From a virus: a DNA stretch of 22,847 nucleotides. This document shows positions 19,263 to 22,847 of this stretch, one piece after another. The notes under the pieces were generated by a model that was not told the DNA's origin, did not search any database, and was given only the letters and a program-made list of their open reading frames with translations. The stretch spans positions 1 through 22,847 of the IMG/VR virus record IMGVR_UViG_3300033146_001971; one strand, 5' to 3'. Each line of letters opens with the position of its first letter. Position 1 is the stretch's first letter. The translations under genes and the position numbers were made by a program.

Positions 19263-19843
19263 TGAGGTACAGACAACAATCATTAAGGGGCCAATCCTTT
19301 TCGGTTGGCTCTAAATTATCGGGGGAATGGGATAAGCTAGCTGCTTTAACTTACGCTCAACAGACCCAAGCTAAAGTGTATGTTGGAGAGGGTATGCGTA
19401 GAGTAGCTGTACGTTATTTAACTAAACTGAAACAGAATCTGAGAAGTGGTGGTGGTAAATTTTCCTACAAGGCACTATCTCAGGGTTATCAGGAAAAGAA
19501 AACATCCTCTGGGTTATCAGGGCAGATGTTCAAATTATCGGGCACACTAATTGATTCAGTGAAAATATATGATACCAAGCGGGGTAACATTTCTGTGGGT
19601 ATTGGTGATAAAGCAGCTAGAAGACCTAAGGTTGGTTCATTTGGAGCTCCAAAGAACCTAACAGTGGGCCAATATGCAAGAATACTTGAAAAAGGTAGGG
19701 AAGCATCGGGTAAAGGTGGGCCACAACCAGCTAGACCCATATTTAAAGATACATGGAAAGAGGTACAGGGAAAGAAATTAATAGCTAAGTATAGTTTAAT
19801 GTACCTAAGAAAGTTTTACAGGAAGTATGGAATAAAAGTATAA
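19262..19843 (+). CDS. HK97 gp10-like tail-connector protein
   Basis: A 193-aa basic protein. The C-terminal half has YARILEKGREASGKGGPQPARP followed by IFKDTW, close to the YAxxvEFGT...QPARPF signature of the HK97 gp10-like family, which joins the neck or tail completion complex. The N-terminal half (MRYRQQSLRGQSFSVGSKLSGEWDKLAAL) is helical and basic, consistent with contact with DNA or portal-adjacent proteins. It follows the connector gene by a TAATG overlap and precedes the tail-terminator-like gene by 4 nt. Confidence 0.65.
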   Translation: MRYRQQSLRGQSFSVGSKLSGEWDKLAALTYAQQTQAKVYVGEGMRRVAVRYLTKLKQNLRSGGGKFSYKALSQGYQEKKTSSGLSGQMFKLSGTLIDSVKIYDTKRGNISVGIGDKAARRPKVGSFGAPKNLTVGQYARILEKGREASGKGGPQPARPIFKDTWKEVQGKKLIAKYSLMYLRKFYRKYGIKV

Positions 19844-19847
19844 TAGT

Positions 19848-20537
19848 ATGAGACCATTATCAAACGTAGAAGAACTAATAGAAAGAACCCTTTTCCATTC
19901 AGTTCAGAGAGAATTAGTATTAAGGGGTTATCTCCCGGATATAGAGGACACTGCTACATACCCAGACTCACAAGTGGGTATAGATGCCTGGAAAGCGGCT
20001 GTTACAAACATAGTACAAACGAGGGGTTTCTGTGTAGAAGTATTTGGGCACAGCAGTAATTTAAACAAAGGAGTCCAGAAATCACCAAGGATAGTATTTG
20101 TACCTGAGGAATTCGAACCTGGAGCAATAGGTGGAGACCAAACCTACTTCTATGAAAGAGAGGGCAACTCGTATACTGCCCAGGTAAGACCTCCACAATC
20201 AGTGGATTACTTCATGTCTGTACATGTGATTGGGGAAACAGCTGAACAGGTAAGGCTAATGAATGCCATAATAGGTCTAACATTACCAAGAAGAGGCTAT
20301 CTACCTTTCTATGACGACCCTGAGAAGAAACCCAAGATGTTCATAGAAAACATGGCTTTTAGGAAATACACCGACAACTCAAAGGGTATTGTAGAGCACA
20401 TAAGGTCCTTTAAGATCCCCGATCTATATGATATCGAAACATACATAGCAGAGGAAAATATAGCACCAATTACAGAGATAAGGATGCTACCCGTTCTAAA
20501 CGATATAGAACAGGACGAAATAATAATAACAAACTAA
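19848..20537 (+). CDS. tail terminator candidate, 229 aa
   Basis: Mixed alpha/beta protein: helical start MRPLSNVEELIERTLFHSVQREL, a sheet-rich centre (SPRIVFVPEEFEPGAIGG), SVDYFMSVHVIGETAEQVRLMNAI (strand then long helix, the tail-terminator-like core), then GYLPFYDD and a C-terminal tail. Order after the gp10-like gene matches tail-completion/terminator proteins in siphoviruses and myoviruses, which cap the tail tube. The call is by position and by the strand-helix pattern, not by a diagnostic motif, and it is longer than many terminators (about 130-150 aa), so an alternative tail or neck role is possible. Confidence 0.45.
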   Translation: MRPLSNVEELIERTLFHSVQRELVLRGYLPDIEDTATYPDSQVGIDAWKAAVTNIVQTRGFCVEVFGHSSNLNKGVQKSPRIVFVPEEFEPGAIGGDQTYFYEREGNSYTAQVRPPQSVDYFMSVHVIGETAEQVRLMNAIIGLTLPRRGYLPFYDDPEKKPKMFIENMAFRKYTDNSKGIVEHIRSFKIPDLYDIETYIAEENIAPITEIRMLPVLNDIEQDEIIITN

Positions 20538-20547
20538 ATTTAGAATT

Positions 20548-20817
20548 ATGCCTAATAATTATGGAGGTGTACCAGTAGTATACCAAACAGCTGTAGATAT
20601 ATTGACAGCAGAGGATGTTAAAGATACAGACTTCGGCCCAAGGATGATCATGGTTGACCCTGAATTAGACGATCATGACATAATAGGTATCATACTACCA
20701 TCGGGTAAACCCGCTACACCATTTGTATGGGAATGTAGGAATGGTAACGTATTAGCAAAAGAGATCGTGTCAGCATCATCAACAGTGGACTTAACTAAAA
20801 TTAGACTACACTTATAA
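20548..20817 (+). CDS. hypothetical virion protein, 89 aa
   Basis: Starts MPNNYGGVPVVYQTAVDILTAED after the A/T-rich leader AAATTTAGAATTATG. The body is beta-rich with an acidic loop (MVDPELDDHDIIGI) and WECRNGNVLAKEIVSASS. No recognised domain. It overlaps the next gene's ATG by one base (TAATG), so the two are probably translated together. Position suggests a tail or neck component, but the sequence does not say which. Confidence 0.6.
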   Translation: MPNNYGGVPVVYQTAVDILTAEDVKDTDFGPRMIMVDPELDDHDIIGIILPSGKPATPFVWECRNGNVLAKEIVSASSTVDLTKIRLHL

Positions 20818-21383
20818 TGTTAAACATAAACGCTTTACATATTCACCCCGTCAGGTATCAACGGGGTGATACTCTCTGTTACTCTAAAGTAGACTTATTA
20901 CAGTTTAATAAGTATATTGAAAGTGGAGTATGGATTGATGAAATAGGTAAGCACGATGGAACGCCTAATGAGGGTGGAGTATATGTGTTTAATGGTAATG
21001 CTCTTTATATAGGAATTGCTAACGCAGGGGAAACTGTTAGTTATTTAAAACTAGGCGTTAGTGGCGTTCAGACAACAGTAGTTGACGCTAGTGGTTATAT
21101 TTTTGATGGTATAAGCATTACTATTTCTTGGTATTCCCATAATAGTAACGAATCTTATTGCGAGCAAACAAAGCTTTATGATGATGGTGTAGATACTAAT
21201 GTATTGCTTACTAATACAACGGGTGTTACACATAGGTTATTAGGTGATGATACTGATTTCTTTGATACTAGTCAAGATGTTATATCTAAGGCTAATGAGG
21301 TTGGGTGGGGGACAATCACAGCTCAGGCAGGTTTAATAGTTCCTTTGGATAGTGTAACTAATCAGCCACGTGTTAAGTCCTAA
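20817..21383 (+). CDS. tail-fibre-like gene, N-terminal part (split by frameshift)
   Basis: A 188-aa protein with short beta-rich segments (VYVFNGNALYIGIANAGETVSYL and onward) that ends QPRVKS at a TAA. The next frame (+1) continues at once as LSPNGVDNHID, and QPRV joined to LSPNG reads smoothly. So 20817-22758 looks like one gene of about 650 codons, broken near 21372. One simple explanation is loss of a GT unit from CGTGTGTTA. The product would be a tail-fibre or receptor-binding protein. Whether this is a mutation, an assembly error or programmed +1 shifting at TCC TAA is open. Confidence 0.6.
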   Translation: MLNINALHIHPVRYQRGDTLCYSKVDLLQFNKYIESGVWIDEIGKHDGTPNEGGVYVFNGNALYIGIANAGETVSYLKLGVSGVQTTVVDASGYIFDGISITISWYSHNSNESYCEQTKLYDDGVDTNVLLTNTTGVTHRLLGDDTDFFDTSQDVISKANEVGWGTITAQAGLIVPLDSVTNQPRVKS

Positions 21384-22758
21384 TGGTGTTGATAACCATA
21401 TTGACGCTACTACTTTAATGAAGCCACTCATTGAGAATGACACAGACGGGACTATTGAGTTTAATATATCATACACAACAACAGCCTTACAGTATATTTT
21501 TTCTGTAACTCAATCATCTTCACGACTTTTCGGCGTAAGAATACAAGGTGGTAAAATTAAGGTGTTAAACAGTATTAGCGGAACAAATAATATCATAGAG
21601 ACAGACAATACTTTTAACGATGGTTTATTCCATAAGGTTATTGTTGGAACAAATACAGGAGCTTATACTATATCTGTTGACGGTGTTAATCAACCTTTAA
21701 CCGCTTCCTTAGGAACAAATACAAGCGTATGGTTTAATGATATTATAATAAATTATATTAGAATTTTTAATGTATATACTACATCTGAGGCATTATTCTT
21801 CGGGGGGCTAATCAGCTCATTAATTGTAGATGGCGTTAATATACCGTTTCAACTAGGCTCAGGTAACAAAGTTTACAACGTTAACGCTCTATACCCTGCT
21901 AATAAATACACTATAGAGGGTACAGTTAATGCCTCAAGTTGGGCGAATGCCGATGTTGAGAAAGATTATAACTTAGATGAGGGGTTTAGTGATTATAGTG
22001 ATGTTGAGTTAGTGACTAATGGTGACTTTGATAGTAGTGATAATTGGACAACTTTAAGCCCATGGAGTATTAGCGGTGGAGAACTTTCTACTGATGCTAG
22101 TAGTTATAATAATACGTATCAAATTGGGGTATTTGAAATGGGGAAGCCTTATCGTATAATTATCAAATCAACAGGTGGTACGTGTAGGGTATATTTAGGG
22201 GGTTCTTCAACTACTGCCTATCTCTTTAATGCAGGCACTTCTGTGATAGAAGGTATTGCAGCGGCGACACAGTTGACATTCCGTAATTTAACAACTGCTG
22301 TGCAAATACAAAGTGTAGAAGTTTATAGTTTTGATAAACTACCTGCAAGCCAAGTAAACTCGGGACTAGACGTATTAGGTAACGCACTTACTAATCCTGC
22401 TGTATATGGTGGTGATAAACTAATAGGCAGAAATGGAGCATGTCTAATGCAACAGCAGAGTAATGATAAGGTTCTTAGAGATGCTGATACTGACAATGTA
22501 TGGTTTGAAGCTGATGGTACACGTAAACAACTTACTATTCAAGAGATGTTATTTAATACAGGTAATTATGATTATAACCATATCATAGACCCTGATAAGA
22601 ATGTTCAGAAGCATCTATTATATGGTGCTGCTCAAAGTTCTGAGAATCAAGAGAAGATAGTTAAGTGTCAAGCTAAGAATGTTGACAATCCTGCTCAATT
22701 TAATGATGGTAACATTGCTCAGTTTAATAATGGCGTTATTGCCCAATTTAATAATTAA
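21370..22758 (+). CDS. tail-fibre-like gene, C-terminal part with LamG- and carbohydrate-binding-like domains
   Basis: 462 codons if it starts at GTG 21370, though more likely this is the continuation of the previous gene. Residues about 20-160 look like a concanavalin/LamG sandwich (IEFNISYTTTALQYIF, then FHKVIVGTNTGAYTISVDGV). Residues about 213-320 look like a carbohydrate-binding module (LVTNGDFDSSDNWTTLSPW start, then strands). Then DGTRKQLTIQEMLFNTGNYD, and the end has three short repeats of AQFNnG (PAQFNDGNI, AQFNNGVI, AQFNN). These domains fit a protein that recognises host surface sugars at the tail tip. The receptor and any enzyme activity are not evident. Confidence 0.65.
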   Translation: MLSPNGVDNHIDATTLMKPLIENDTDGTIEFNISYTTTALQYIFSVTQSSSRLFGVRIQGGKIKVLNSISGTNNIIETDNTFNDGLFHKVIVGTNTGAYTISVDGVNQPLTASLGTNTSVWFNDIIINYIRIFNVYTTSEALFFGGLISSLIVDGVNIPFQLGSGNKVYNVNALYPANKYTIEGTVNASSWANADVEKDYNLDEGFSDYSDVELVTNGDFDSSDNWTTLSPWSISGGELSTDASSYNNTYQIGVFEMGKPYRIIIKSTGGTCRVYLGGSSTTAYLFNAGTSVIEGIAAATQLTFRNLTTAVQIQSVEVYSFDKLPASQVNSGLDVLGNALTNPAVYGGDKLIGRNGACLMQQQSNDKVLRDADTDNVWFEADGTRKQLTIQEMLFNTGNYDYNHIIDPDKNVQKHLLYGAAQSSENQEKIVKCQAKNVDNPAQFNDGNIAQFNNGVIAQFNN

Positions 22759-22770
22759 AATATAAGTATT

Positions 22771-22847
22771 ATGAAATTTGAAGATAAAGATAATATAGCA
22801 GTCGATACGTTATCCTTAACCGATACGCTAATCAAGGCTAACGGAGA
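22771..22847 (+). CDS. start of an unknown protein (partial)
   Basis: ATG at 22771, 12 nt after the fibre gene's stop and after an A/T-rich leader, opens a frame (MKFEDKDNIAVDTLSLTDTLIKANG) that runs off the window. Twenty-five residues are too few to assign a family. The spacing indicates that it belongs to the same rightward operon. Confidence 0.55.
   Translation, partial: MKFEDKDNIAVDTLSLTDTLIKANG

Noticed and set aside
21383-21418. TAATG stop/start overlap at the end of the first fibre part.
   Set aside because: The ATG at 21383 is in a third frame that stops after about ten codons, so it does not start the downstream fibre frame.

Overview
This window looks like part of the genome of a tailed double-stranded DNA phage (or prophage) of a Bacteroidota host. 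Three signs point to the host group. The DNA is AT-rich, and genes start after A/T-rich leaders with no Shine-Dalgarno sequence (for example AAATTTAGAATTATG). Several promoters match the Bacteroidota sigma pattern of a -33 TTG box plus a -7 TAnnTTTG-like box. The phage assignment rests on a standard head-morphogenesis block: large terminase, portal, protease/scaffold, decoration protein, HK97-fold major capsid protein, then connectors. No tape measure, lysis, polymerase or integrase gene is in view, so this is only part of a genome.

Layout. (1) 1-1784: the end of one gene, one small gene, then about 1.4 kb without convincing genes. This stretch holds a switch in C/G strand bias near 770, a degenerate three-copy motif, a 19-unit T-tract array (1431-1678) and three perfect 10-bp iterons (1706-1735). 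(2) 1833-2920: three extremely AT-rich plus-strand genes of unknown function, ending in a perfect 30-bp inverted repeat. (3) 3357-9275: leftward genes, mostly small and unknown. They include several small membrane proteins, a secreted protein, a zinc-ribbon protein, dUTPase, a histone H1/Hc1-like protein and a winged-helix-like protein. Four promoters with identical geometry (TTGC, then TATTATTGCA, 20 nt between TTG and TA) divide this arm into transcription units. Operator- or iteron-like repeats lie in the 8265-8777 gap. (4) 9318-22847: rightward late genes. A divergent C5-cytosine methyltransferase comes first and overlaps a terminase that carries an HNH-endonuclease intein. Portal, protease/scaffold, decoration, major capsid, a coiled-coil protein, a PKD-domain connector, further head-tail connectors and a tail terminator candidate follow. 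The block ends with a receptor-binding or tail-fibre-like gene split by a frameshift.

How they work together: the leftward arm probably holds early functions (nucleotide hygiene by dUTPase, DNA binding by the H1-like protein, regulation or replication initiation by the winged-helix protein, host-envelope modification by small membrane proteins). The rightward arm makes the packaging motor and capsid. Translational coupling through TAATG stop/start overlaps is common in both arms. The functions of the small genes are not established by sequence alone.
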